In this document: in pieces, positions 1 through 7,205 of the stretch | How positions within the stretch are numbered: the stretch's first letter is position 1 | How the letters are laid out: the number at the start of each line of letters is the position of its first letter | Assembly (NCBI GenBank): GCA_031407985.1 | Contig: JANOJB010000253.1 | Location: 1-20,717 of the forward strand | Length of the DNA stretch: 20,717 nt | Reading direction: 5' to 3' | From: FEN-1088 sp031407985 | GTDB lineage: Bacteria > Myxococcota_A > Polyangia > Fen-1088 | Notes under the pieces: generated by a model | The model's database searches: none | What the model was told of the DNA's origin: nothing | What the model saw: only the letters and a program-made list of their open reading frames with translations | Made by a program: the position numbers and the translations under genes

Positions 1-1
1 G

Positions 2-262
2 GGCGCCGCCGTGTTCGTCACCGAATGGGGAGCCACCGATGCCGACGGCGGCACGGCCGCGCACCCCACGCTGTGCCTGGAAGAAGCGCAGACCTGGCAC
101 AACTGGATGAACGCGAAGAAGATCAGCTGGACGGCCTGGAAGCTGGACGACTGCGCCGACCAAAGCTGTTATTTCCGCTCCGGTGCCCCCGTGACGGGGA
201 ACTGGACCGACGCCCAGCTAGGCGGTCACGGCCCCTTCGTCCGCGACCGCATGCGCGAGTAA
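2..262 (+). CDS. GH5 family endoglucanase (cellulase), C-terminal part, cut by window start
   Basis: The reading frame is open from the window edge to a TAA stop, giving the last 86 residues of a secreted glycoside hydrolase. The segment VFVTEWGATDADGG has the form of the GH5 strand-7 motif; its Glu is the expected catalytic nucleophile. It is followed by the spaced tryptophans W..WM and ISWTAWKLDD, typical of the GH5_2 cellulase C-terminus, where the Trp after strand 8 lines the glucan-binding cleft. The tail (GNWTDAQLGGHGPFVRDRMRE) matches the usual end of GH5_2 catalytic domains, so no C-terminal binding module follows. The catalytic acid/base and any signal peptide lie outside the window. 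The expected reaction is endo-hydrolysis of beta-1,4-glucan (cellulose or mixed glucan). Its neighbours are carbohydrate esterases, which fits a plant cell-wall degradation cluster. The family call is strong; the substrate is inferred. Confidence 0.85.
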   Translation, partial: GAAVFVTEWGATDADGGTAAHPTLCLEEAQTWHNWMNAKKISWTAWKLDDCADQSCYFRSGAPVTGNWTDAQLGGHGPFVRDRMRE

Positions 263-267
263 TTCGG

Positions 268-341
268 GCGACGATCGTGGGTCACAGGAACCGCGGCCGA
301 ACGCCAACCCGCCCTTCGAGCAGTTGAAATCCGATCGTCGC
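268..341. repeat. 10-bp inverted repeat in the GH5/zinc-ribbon convergent gap
   Basis: GCGACGATCG at 268-277 is the exact reverse complement of CGATCGTCGC at 332-341. The arms sit just after the stop codons of two convergent genes, with 54 bases between them. There is no U-tract. It could form the base of a long stem used as a two-way terminator, or it could be chance in GC-rich DNA. Confidence 0.3.
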
Positions 342-346
342 TCGGA

Positions 347-742
347 TCACTCCAGTTGCAGGCCGCAGTCGGTGCAGGCGCCCTCCACCAGGGGAGCCGC
401 CGTTCCGCACGCGGGGCACGGCATCTCGCCACCGTCCGCAGGCGCAACGGCCGGGTGGTCGGGGCTGACAGTCCCCTCGCGCAGCGCCGAGACGCGCCAA
501 CGTTCGTGCACCAGGTGCGTGACCCGCGGCAGATCTTCCTCGCGCGCCAGCAACTGCATCTTGGGCGCGCAGCCGCAGCCACCCTTGCCGCAGCAATCGC
601 CACGGTCCAGCAGCACGGGGATCTCGGCGTCCAGACAAGCATCCCGCAGTTGCTTGGCCTCCAGCAGGCCGGCCTGAAGACAGGGCACCAATTCGGCGCC
701 GGCCAGGGCCCCTTCAGCGTCGTCCATGTTCATGAACGTCAT
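347..742 (-). CDS. DUF2007-like protein with Cys cluster and C-terminal zinc ribbon
   Basis: This is a small cytosolic protein of 131 residues with no signal peptide or membrane segment. Residues ~17-80 follow the DUF2007 pattern: 'ELVPCLQAGLLEAKQLRDAC' then 'IPVLL', and later 'MQLLAREEDLPRVTHLV', a ferredoxin-like beta-alpha-beta fold seen in putative signal-transducing proteins. A loop inside this fold holds a tight cysteine cluster, DCCGKGGCGC (C50, C51, C56, C58). Residues 109-126 form a zinc ribbon, CPACG...CTDCG (C109, C112, C123, C126). The function is not known; metal binding is inferred from the cysteines. Methionines at residues 1, 4 and 6 are all possible starts and none has a clear Shine-Dalgarno; I kept the longest. 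It lies 54 bp downstream of the lipoprotein esterase on the same strand and could be co-transcribed with it. Confidence 0.72.
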   Translation of the reverse strand: MTFMNMDDAEGALAGAELVPCLQAGLLEAKQLRDACLDAEIPVLLDRGDCCGKGGCGCAPKMQLLAREEDLPRVTHLVHERWRVSALREGTVSPDHPAVAPADGGEMPCPACGTAAPLVEGACTDCGLQLE

Positions 743-796
743 TGTATGGGGCGAGGCCGCCCGCCGCGCGCCGAATTTCGATCAGTCGGCGGCGCG

Positions 797-2173
797 CTAC
801 TTCCCGATGCCGTGCTTGACCAGGAAGTCGAACATCGTCTTCTCGGCGTCGGGCCAGGCCGTGGCCGGGGTCGTGAATCCGTGGCCGGCGCCGGCGACCA
901 GGTGCAGTTCGGCGTCGGCGCCCGCGGCCTTCAGCATGGTGTCCAAGCTCTGGCTTTGCGCGACCGGAACCGTGGTGTCGGCCGATCCGTGAACGGTCAA
1001 CAGCGGCGGGATGTCTTGGCGCACATAGGTAAGCGGGCTCATACGCTTGGCCAGCGCGTCGCGGTTCGGTGTGTTCGCGGGAAGCCACTGCACGGCCCAC
1101 GACGTGCCCCGCCTCAGCAGATCAGCGACGTCGGCGGGCCCGTAGCCGTTGACGATCGCCGCGATCTGGAAGTCGGTCGGGTGCGTGGGCCCTGCGGCAG
1201 CCGCAGGCGTGGCCATGCCGACGAACAGCGCCAGGTGCCCACCCGCCGATGCACCCGTGACGACGTATTTGGTTTTGTCGACGTGGTAGTAGTCCATGTG
1301 GTCCCAGAACCACTTCGCCGCCAGCAACGCGTCCTCGGCCGCGGCCGGCGCGATGCCACCGGTCGCGCTGCCGTTGGCCACGCGGTACTCGACGGTGCAA
1401 ACGATGAAGCCATGCGCCAGGAAGCGGCTGTAGAAGCTGGACATCGTCGCCTTGTCGCCCTGAATCCAGCCGCCTCCGTGAAACATGATCACGCCCGGAA
1501 GTTTCTGCGTGCCGTTCGGTCCGGCGGTCGACGGGTACAGAACGTCCAGGCGCTGCGCCGGTAACGGACCATAGGGGATGTTGCCGTCCGTCCTGTATTG
1601 ACCTCCGAGACGCGCGATCGGAATTGTCGACGACGTGTCGGGAACGGGCGGTGTCACCGGAACCGTCGCGTCCGTGGCCACGCCGGCATCGACGCCTCGC
1701 CCCCCGGTTGAACCGGCTCCCGCGTCGACGCCCACGCCCGACCCCGCGCCGGCGGAGCCTCCGGTTGCTGCTCGGCCGCCGGTGCTGCCCGGGGATGCTC
1801 CGCCACCGGCACCGCCGGTCGAAGGCACTACCTTCGATCCTCCGGTCGCGGTGGAACCACCACTACCCGCGATACCCTGCGCGCCGCCCGTTCCGACGAT
1901 CGCAGGGTTGCCCCCGCCAACGCTTCCCGTTGCGGCACCACCCGATCCGCTGACGCCCGGAGCTCCACCGCTGCTGGGCGTGGTTCCACCCGTGCCACCT
2001 GAAACGCCACCGGCGCCGGCAACTTGCGTTCCCGCCCCACCGGACGCCGAGCCAGTTTGGTCCCCGACCGGCGCCGGCGCACAGGCCAGCAAGCCACCCA
2101 GCAACCCCACCACGAGCAGCGACGCAAGACCCACCGTTGAACTACCCCGGGGCGATCGTGGGACACATGTCAT
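797..2173 (-). CDS. Lipoprotein alpha/beta-hydrolase esterase (BD-FAE/acetyl-esterase-like) with long Gly-rich linker
   Basis: This is a 458-residue predicted lipoprotein. Residues 1-30 form a signal peptide with hydrophobic core VGLASLLVVGLLGGLL and lipobox LLAC, so C31 would be lipidated. Residues ~32-190 are a low-complexity linker rich in G, S, T and A, ending in repeated VDAG/TDA motifs. The rest is an alpha/beta-hydrolase domain: oxyanion-hole motif HGGGW (232-236), nucleophile elbow GASAGG (S309), acid in HGSADTTVP (D399) and the base in GAGHG (H431). The HGGGW plus GxSAGG combination is typical of the bacterial feruloyl/acetyl esterases (BD-FAE, Abhydrolase_3 type) that remove ester groups from hemicellulose. 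The ATG start at 2173 is preferred over upstream in-frame starts because GGAAGGA lies 7 bases before it and the signal peptide begins there. It diverges from the CE12-type genes. The exact substrate cannot be read from the sequence. Confidence 0.86.
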   Translation of the reverse strand: MTCVPRSPRGSSTVGLASLLVVGLLGGLLACAPAPVGDQTGSASGGAGTQVAGAGGVSGGTGGTTPSSGGAPGVSGSGGAATGSVGGGNPAIVGTGGAQGIAGSGGSTATGGSKVVPSTGGAGGGASPGSTGGRAATGGSAGAGSGVGVDAGAGSTGGRGVDAGVATDATVPVTPPVPDTSSTIPIARLGGQYRTDGNIPYGPLPAQRLDVLYPSTAGPNGTQKLPGVIMFHGGGWIQGDKATMSSFYSRFLAHGFIVCTVEYRVANGSATGGIAPAAAEDALLAAKWFWDHMDYYHVDKTKYVVTGASAGGHLALFVGMATPAAAAGPTHPTDFQIAAIVNGYGPADVADLLRRGTSWAVQWLPANTPNRDALAKRMSPLTYVRQDIPPLLTVHGSADTTVPVAQSQSLDTMLKAAGADAELHLVAGAGHGFTTPATAWPDAEKTMFDFLVKHGIGK

Positions 2174-2419
2174 CTGGACGTCCTTCCGCTGAGCTTGCTT
2201 CCGTGCGTTGGCGAACCGGCGCCACCCACGGTTATGCCCACCCCGGCCTAGACCATCCTTACCGTTTTTGCGCGCGTACTGTGGAACGTCGTCGGCTCCG
2301 ACACCGAATCGATCAGTTTTTCTTCGGAAATCGCCCTGCGGTGTGGATGGAATCAACACAAGGAACCGCGCAGCGCGGGTAAGGACCCATGTTTGTTTGA
2401 ACGGCTAGGGTTACCGTCG
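2174..2419. other. Divergent intergenic region between esterase genes
   Basis: This gap of 246 bp separates the divergent starts of two esterase lipoprotein genes and should hold both promoters. I could not pick out convincing -35/-10 pairs. A perfect odd palindrome, CCGCGC-A-GCGCGG, lies at 2366-2378. AAGGA at 2381-2385 is 7 bases before a possible TTG start at 2393. Confidence 0.5.
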
Positions 2420-3556
2420 ATGCGTCATGGTGGTCGACGGTCGTGCGCGCTTGGATTGCTCTGCGCGGGAGCGTGGCTTGCCGGTTGTGCGCCAGCGGGC
2501 GACGTCACGGGGACTGGCGGCGGCATGGCGATCAGCAGCGGCGGAGCGAACCAACCAGCGGGTAGCGGTGGTTCTTCTTCACCGACGGGCTCCGGGGGAA
2601 TCCCCGGGGGCGGATCGCAAGGCGGCTCCGGTGGTGGCGGCAATGCGACCACAGGTGGCGTCCCCGGAACCGGCGGTCTGACAGGCAGTGGAGGAAGCAT
2701 CGCCGCCGCCGGTGGTGCGACGGGAAGCGGAGGCAGTATCGCCAGCACCGGTGGCGTGACAGGCAGTGGCGGCAGGGTCGCCGGTAGCGGCGGTTCATCG
2801 GGCGCCTCGGGTTCGGGCGCATCCGGCTCGGGCGCCGGCGGCAACATCGTCGACGCGGGCACGGATGCCGCGCGACCTGTCGACGCCGGGGTCGGCACCG
2901 ACGCGAATCAGGCCGCCCTTCCGGCAATCACCCTGCACCTGGCCGGTGATTCGACCGTGATGACGTACACCACGCCAACCGCCACCGCCGACGAAGGTTG
3001 GGGTCAGGAACTGGGGCAATTCTTCATCTCGAAGGTCACCATCAACAATCAGGCCATTGGCGGGGCCAGCGTGCAGTCGTTCTACACAAGCAGCCGTTGG
3101 CAGAACATTTTGTCCGGCACGAAGCCGGGCGACTACGTGATGGCGCAGTTCGGCGCCAACGACAGCGGCTCTGTGGAAGGCCGACATGTCGAGGTGCCCG
3201 CCTTCCAGATGTTCTTCGGTCAGATGGCGGACGAGGTCAAAGCCAAACAAGGGACGCTCATTCCCGTCACACCGTCCGCCCTTCAAGAGTGGAGCGGCGG
3301 CAGGCAAGGCAACGCGCGGGTTGGTCCGTACGCGGCCACGCTGATCGCGCTGGGCCCGATGAAGAACGTTCTGGTCGACGATCTGAACGCGCGCAGCGTG
3401 GAATACCTGAACACGATCGGCCAAACCGCCGCGATGCAGATCTACAAGGCCGGCGACAAGGCGCACTTCACGAAGATGGGCGCCACGGTGATGGCGAGAT
3501 TCGTCGCCGAGGAATTGCGTCGCATCGGCAGTCCGTTGGCCGCGTACCTCAAATAG
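2420..3556 (+). CDS. SGNH-hydrolase lipoprotein, rhamnogalacturonan acetylesterase-like (CE12)
   Basis: This predicted 378-residue lipoprotein most likely removes acetyl groups from pectin (rhamnogalacturonan). A signal peptide (charged n-region RHGGRR, then a hydrophobic stretch) ends in lipobox LAGC, with C23 as the lipid anchor. Residues ~25-170 are a Gly/Ser/Thr linker that includes TGSGGSI-type repeats and ends in VDAG and TDA motifs. The SGNH domain follows: block I LAGDST with nucleophile S178, a Gly in QAIGGASVQSF (block II), QFGANDS with N247 (block III), and the DKAHF motif (D346, H349; block V). The spacing and GWGQ motif after block I match CE12 enzymes. A TTG at 2393 with AAGGA 7 bases upstream is an alternative start adding 9 residues; the ATG gives a more usual lipoprotein n-region. 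A related gene follows 176 bp downstream on the same strand. Confidence 0.85.
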   Translation: MRHGGRRSCALGLLCAGAWLAGCAPAGDVTGTGGGMAISSGGANQPAGSGGSSSPTGSGGIPGGGSQGGSGGGGNATTGGVPGTGGLTGSGGSIAAAGGATGSGGSIASTGGVTGSGGRVAGSGGSSGASGSGASGSGAGGNIVDAGTDAARPVDAGVGTDANQAALPAITLHLAGDSTVMTYTTPTATADEGWGQELGQFFISKVTINNQAIGGASVQSFYTSSRWQNILSGTKPGDYVMAQFGANDSGSVEGRHVEVPAFQMFFGQMADEVKAKQGTLIPVTPSALQEWSGGRQGNARVGPYAATLIALGPMKNVLVDDLNARSVEYLNTIGQTAAMQIYKAGDKAHFTKMGATVMARFVAEELRRIGSPLAAYLK

Positions 3557-3732
3557 CCTGCCGAAAGGCGCCCCGGCTGAACCGACGCAACACGATGCGA
3601 CCGCGCCACACGCGTAAGGACGCACCTTCAATCCTTCGGCTACGGTTGCCTCTTCACGCGTCGCCAGTTCCAGGCGTCGCAGCAACGGGAGTCACATTGA
3701 TGCTCACGCACATGTTTGCCCGAGGAACCAAC

Positions 3733-5148
3733 GTGAGGTCCGTTCCTGAAGCGCGTTCGTCGCGATTCTCACAAATGATCGTCCTGGGCGGCGTCCTCGC
3801 GCTGTCGGGATGGGGATGCCTGCCGCCCGGCGAAGATACCGCCAGCGACGCGGGACCGCCGCCGCCGGCCGGAACGGGCGGGGCCATCGCGGCGGGAGGC
3901 CATGGCGGCGGCGTGACCGTCGGCAGCGGAGGAGGCGCGGCCGCGACCGGAGGAGGAACCGCGAACGGTACGGGGGGCGCGATCGTCGGAAGCGGCGGCA
4001 GCAATCCGGGAAGCGGCGGCGCCTCGTCAGGGGGAGCAAGTACCGGTGGCGCGGGCGGCGCGGGCACGGGCGGCGCGGGCACCGGCGGCACGGGCACCGG
4101 CGGGCGCGGCGGCGCGACGACCGGCGTTGGCGGAACGGGAACAGGCGGAACCGGAACAGCGGGAACGGGCGCTGGCGGCGCGGTCGAGATCCCTCCCGTC
4201 GCGGCGTGCGCCACCAACCAGATGTTCATGTGTACGGGTACGACCGAGATCGCCTGCCATTTCGGAGGCACCCCGGGCAACTACGAGGTGACCGTCGAGC
4301 TGGGCGGCGCGGCCGCCGGCAACACGATGATCGAAGCGGAGGCCTTCCGCAGAATGCTGCCGGCGTTGGCGACGACGGCCGGCCAGACCCGGCGGTTCTC
4401 GTTCGTCACGAATGTTCGCGTTTACGAAAACGAACCGGTGCGGCCCGACCAAAGCGGCACATCCAAGGGCATCGCCGGTCTGGACGTGTATTTCCGCGGA
4501 ACGACGCCCAAGATGACATCAATCTGCTTCGCACCCGCGGCCAAGCCGCTGATGATCTGGATCGCGGGGGATTCCACGGTCACCGATCAGGCAAGCCAAC
4601 CCTTCGCGGGTTGGGGCCAACACCTGCCCCAACATTTCGTCAGCCCGATCTCCGTCGCCAACTACGCCGATTCGGGAGAAAGCTCGGCCAGTTTCGTCGG
4701 CAACGCGAAACTGTGGGGCGCCATCAAGGCGGGAATGAAAGCGGGCGACTGGGTCATGATCCAGCTTGGCCACAACGACAAGACCATTTCGGCGACCGCC
4801 TTTCAGTCGAATCTCACCAGAATGCTGACGGACGCCAAGGCCGCGTCGGTCAACGCGATTCTGATCACCCCGATCTCAAGAGGCCCGGGCACGGGAACCC
4901 AACACGTCAGTTCGGCGGGGGCGAACCTGCCGCAGATCATCCGCGACCTGGGAAAAAGCCAGAACGTACCTGTCATCGACCTGACCGCGATCACGGCGGC
5001 GTGGATGCAGACCGTCAGGTGGCAGGACTACTACGTCTCGGGGGACGCCACGCACACCAATGCGCTGGGCGCGGATATCTTCTCGGGGTTCGTAAAAGAT
5101 GCCGTCAAGGCGCAGGGACTGGACCTGGCGAGGTACCTGCGGAACTAG
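3733..5148 (+). CDS. Rhamnogalacturonan acetylesterase-like lipoprotein (CE12) with extra N-terminal beta domain
   Basis: This is a 471-residue secreted protein. The N-terminus has a short basic region and a hydrophobic core (MIVLGGVLALSGWGC); the cysteine after GWG is a non-canonical lipobox, so lipid anchoring is probable rather than certain. A Gly-rich linker (residues ~40-155) contains imperfect 15-base DNA repeats coding GAGTG units. Residues ~160-270 look like a beta-sandwich module (YEVTVELGG...NTMIEAEAFRRML...RFSFVTNVRVY), perhaps carbohydrate binding. The SGNH domain has GDST (S281), GWGQ, QLGHND (N348) and GDATHTN (D438, H441), a typical CE12 set. The GTG start at 3733 has GAGGA 6 bases upstream. 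ATG at 3700 (GGGAG 8 bases upstream) is an equally possible start adding 11 residues. Its role is inferred to be de-acetylation of pectin, alongside the preceding paralogue. Confidence 0.85.
   Translation: MRSVPEARSSRFSQMIVLGGVLALSGWGCLPPGEDTASDAGPPPPAGTGGAIAAGGHGGGVTVGSGGGAAATGGGTANGTGGAIVGSGGSNPGSGGASSGGASTGGAGGAGTGGAGTGGTGTGGRGGATTGVGGTGTGGTGTAGTGAGGAVEIPPVAACATNQMFMCTGTTEIACHFGGTPGNYEVTVELGGAAAGNTMIEAEAFRRMLPALATTAGQTRRFSFVTNVRVYENEPVRPDQSGTSKGIAGLDVYFRGTTPKMTSICFAPAAKPLMIWIAGDSTVTDQASQPFAGWGQHLPQHFVSPISVANYADSGESSASFVGNAKLWGAIKAGMKAGDWVMIQLGHNDKTISATAFQSNLTRMLTDAKAASVNAILITPISRGPGTGTQHVSSAGANLPQIIRDLGKSQNVPVIDLTAITAAWMQTVRWQDYYVSGDATHTNALGADIFSGFVKDAVKAQGLDLARYLRN
4048..4105 (+). repeat. 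Imperfect 15-bp tandem repeats in the linker of the second CE12-like gene
   Basis: Units of the form GGCGCGGGCAC(C/G)GGC repeat about four times and encode the pentapeptide G-A/T-G-T-G. They lie inside the low-complexity linker, where strand slippage can change linker length without shifting the frame. Confidence 0.6.
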
Positions 5149-5161
5149 ACTAGATCCCCAA

Positions 5162-5179
5162 GCGCGCGTGTAAGCGCGC
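5162..5179. terminator. Possible GC hairpin after the CE12-like gene pair
   Basis: GCGCGC-GTGTAA-GCGCGC begins 13 bases after the stop codon. It would form a 6-bp all-GC stem with a 6-base loop. No T-run follows, so it is at best a weak intrinsic terminator or a pause or RNA-end protection site. Confidence 0.35.
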
Positions 5180-5343
5180 CCGCGTCTGACGCCGATGTGA
5201 ATCGCGCACGGCCGTAGAACGCACGACACCCACGATTCCGAAACGCTCCGTGGAACCCGAGACGACGTCATTCACCGACACACCTCGGTCGCCGACAGTG
5301 AAATCGAGCGTGAACCAACGCGGCGACGCCATCGTTCCACTAT

Positions 5344-5360
5344 GCAACGGTGACCGTTGC
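5344..5360. terminator. 17-bp palindrome downstream of the TetR gene
   Basis: GCAACGGT-G-ACCGTTGC is a perfect inverted repeat with a single central base. It starts 8 bases after the tetR-type stop on the minus strand, in a convergent gap. As RNA it would form a 7-bp stem with a 3-base loop. It lacks a U-tract, so it may be a terminator of the kind common in GC-rich genomes, or a protein-binding site. Confidence 0.4.
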
Positions 5361-5368
5361 CACGCGAA

Positions 5369-6025
5369 CTAACCCCGACCAGGCGTGCGGATTCCAGTCT
5401 CCAGAAAACCGACCACGGTTTCCGTCATCGCGCGCACGCCGGCAGCGTTGCCGCGTAGGCCGCCCACGTTCGTGTCGAGGATCAGCATGGACAGACCGTG
5501 GACCAGCGACCACGCGGCAAGCGCCAGTTGATCGGGATCTCCTTTTCGGATTCGGGAAAGCGCGATTCCCTCGGCGACCAGATCGCGCAGCACGTGGTAC
5601 GCCTCGTCACCGGCCGCCCGCAACGATGCGGATGCCGTCGACACGTCGCAATCATCGCCGCCCCCGCGTCCGAAGATGGTTCGAAAGTAACCGGGGTGTT
5701 CCAGCGCGAACGATACGTACCCCACGGCTGACGCGCGCAAACGCGCCAGCACGTCCGTCGATCCGCAGCCGTCGATCTCCAGCCGCATGCGCCGGGTCAG
5801 CAGGTGGAATCCTTCCTCGGCGATGGCCTGAACCAGCGCGTCCTTGTCGCGAAAATGCCGATAGGGGGCCGCGTGGCTGACGCCGGCCAATTGGGCCGCG
5901 GCGCGCAGGCTCAGGCCGGCGACCCCGCCCTCGGTCAATAGCTTCAGACCCGCCTGAATCAGCGCGGGGCGCAGATCCCCGTGCTGGTAGCTGTCTGCGC
6001 GTTTGCGGGCAACCCGGATGGCCAT
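5369..6025 (-). CDS. TetR/AcrR-family transcriptional regulator (WHG-type C-terminal domain)
   Basis: This DNA-binding repressor has 218 residues from the chosen start. Residues ~10-60 form the TetR N-terminal helix-turn-helix: LIQAGLKLLTEGGVAGLSLR, then AAAQLAGVSHAAPYRHFRDK, the turn and recognition helix with the usual Y-x-H-F signature. The C-terminal part (FALEHPGYFRTIFG...LAAWSLVHGLSMLILD) matches the TetR_C_33/WHG group, whose ligands are mostly unknown. An in-frame ATG at 6046 would add seven residues (MLGWSSK); neither start has a strong Shine-Dalgarno, and I prefer 6025 because the basic arm IRVARKR then begins the protein. It diverges from an 8-TM membrane protein gene across a short AT-rich gap holding a perfect palindrome, the usual arrangement in which a TetR protein represses itself and its neighbour. 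The effector is unknown. Confidence 0.9.
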   Translation of the reverse strand: MAIRVARKRADSYQHGDLRPALIQAGLKLLTEGGVAGLSLRAAAQLAGVSHAAPYRHFRDKDALVQAIAEEGFHLLTRRMRLEIDGCGSTDVLARLRASAVGYVSFALEHPGYFRTIFGRGGGDDCDVSTASASLRAAGDEAYHVLRDLVAEGIALSRIRKGDPDQLALAAWSLVHGLSMLILDTNVGGLRGNAAGVRAMTETVVGFLETGIRTPGRG

Positions 6026-6058
6026 CTTGGACGACCATCCTAGCATGTTGTCATTGCA

Positions 6059-6095
6059 AACATTTATGTTGACGACGTAAACCTATTATGTTTAC
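6059..6095. promoter_or_regulatory. Candidate TetR operator(s) between divergent genes
   Basis: The intergenic DNA is AT-rich, unlike its surroundings. It contains two palindromes: AACAT-TT-ATGTT at 6059-6070 and GTAAAC-CTATTAT-GTTTAC at 6077-6095 (6-bp perfect arms, 7-base spacer, 19 bp in all). A TTGACG at 6069-6074 could be a -35 element. The position over both promoters and the symmetry suit a TetR dimer. The assignment is inference from position and symmetry. Confidence 0.6.
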
Positions 6096-6125
6096 AGTGT
6101 CATCATCATGCCAAGGAGACATTCC

Positions 6126-7172
6126 ATGAACAACTTCATCACGCTGGTTTCGCGACCACGACCCTGGATCCTGCGGCAGGCTCGCTCGCTGTGGACGGCG
6201 CACCGACCCCTGGCGGGGGTGACCGCGGGCTCCGTGATCCTGCTGATCGCCGCCCTGATCCTGCAAACGCTCGACGGTCGGATCATTCAAGGATCCCCCG
6301 CGTGGATGAAGCCCGCCAAATTCGCGGCGTCGATCGCGGTGGCGGCACCGGTTCTGGCCTGGATTGTCGCGCAAATGCGCGAGGCGCGGCGCTACGCGCG
6401 CCTGCACAAGGCGGCCTCCGTGATCGCGGCCTTGTCGCTGCTTGAGCTTGTCATCATCACGGTGCAGGCAGCACGTGGCATTCCCAGCCACTTCAACAAC
6501 GCCACAACCATCGACGCCGCCCTGTTCAGTGTCATGGGTGTCGCGATCACGGTGTTCTGGCTGGCCGAGGTGATCATCACAATCGGTGCCTTTCGCTTTT
6601 CGTTCGCTACGCCCGTTCGGACGTGGGGCATTCGCCTCGGCCTGGTCGGGACTTTGCTGGGCGCCGGCATGGGATTCCTGATGCCGCGCCCCACGCCCGA
6701 CCAGTTGGAAAGCCTGAGTGCCGGGCGCGCCACGCCCGCACTGGGCGCGCATGGCGTCGGCGTTCCCGACGGGGGCCCGGGGTTGCCCGTCACACGCTGG
6801 AGCGTCCAGGGCGGCGATCTACGCGTCCCGCACTTCATCGGTCTGCACGCTTTGCAGGGCCTGCCATTGGCCGCGATCCTTCTGGAACGTCGCAGGCGCC
6901 GTGTCGCGCGTGGTTCGGTCCCGACGGCGCGCGCGATCCAGCAGCGCGACACACAGCTGGTGCTTGGCCTGGGCGTTGCGTGGGTCGGCGTGACGTTGGT
7001 GACCCTGTGGCAGGCACTGCGTGGCCAACCGGTGGTTGCGCCCGACGCCGCCACGATGCTGGCGTTTTTGACCGTACTGACATCCGCGATGGGAATCGCC
7101 TTTTTCCGGTCGAACCGCCAACCGGCCGGCGCGCGGATCGCTGGGTCCGCTTCTCGCGTAGAGGTCGCGTGA
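6126..7172 (+). CDS. Conserved multi-pass membrane protein, function unknown
   Basis: I do not recognise a characterised family. The 348-residue protein has about eight hydrophobic segments (approximate residues 28-47, 68-86, 98-115, 132-155, 168-187, 237-254, 272-292 and 300-320). Conserved-looking features are WMKPAKFAAS after TM1, PSHFNN between TM3 and TM4, and PHFIGLHALQGLP at the start of TM6, whose two histidines five residues apart could bind a metal or heme (speculative). The loop between TM5 and TM6 is long and rich in Gly and Pro. The ATG at 6126 is chosen over one at 6108 because AAGGAG lies 7 bases upstream of it. It is expressed divergently from a TetR-family gene and is probably its regulatory target. 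A role in transport or membrane stress is possible but not shown. Confidence 0.8.
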   Translation: MNNFITLVSRPRPWILRQARSLWTAHRPLAGVTAGSVILLIAALILQTLDGRIIQGSPAWMKPAKFAASIAVAAPVLAWIVAQMREARRYARLHKAASVIAALSLLELVIITVQAARGIPSHFNNATTIDAALFSVMGVAITVFWLAEVIITIGAFRFSFATPVRTWGIRLGLVGTLLGAGMGFLMPRPTPDQLESLSAGRATPALGAHGVGVPDGGPGLPVTRWSVQGGDLRVPHFIGLHALQGLPLAAILLERRRRRVARGSVPTARAIQQRDTQLVLGLGVAWVGVTLVTLWQALRGQPVVAPDAATMLAFLTVLTSAMGIAFFRSNRQPAGARIAGSASRVEVA

Positions 7173-7205
7173 TCGCCCCCCGTCGCGGTTCAATCTCGGA
7201 CCGCT

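Noticed and set aside
356..1564. 402-codon plus-strand frame opposite the zinc-ribbon and esterase genes
   Set aside because: It spans two real genes on the other strand and has no domain, signal peptide or ribosome site; long antisense frames are expected at this GC content.
1620..2080. Short repeated GC-rich units considered as a CRISPR-like array or non-coding repeat
   Set aside because: The repeats are imperfect multiples of 3 in the frame of a lipoprotein linker, without regular spacers.
2998..3699. Upstream extension of the second CE12-like frame into the first CE12-like gene
   Set aside because: The frame stays open by chance. The extension reads as Arg/Gly-rich nonsense and would bury the signal peptide; start sites at 3700 or 3733 have ribosome sites.
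3810..5153. 447-codon plus-strand frame overlapping the second CE12-like gene
   Set aside because: The translation is an Arg/Gly-rich frame-shifted shadow of the linker and SGNH domain with no motif.
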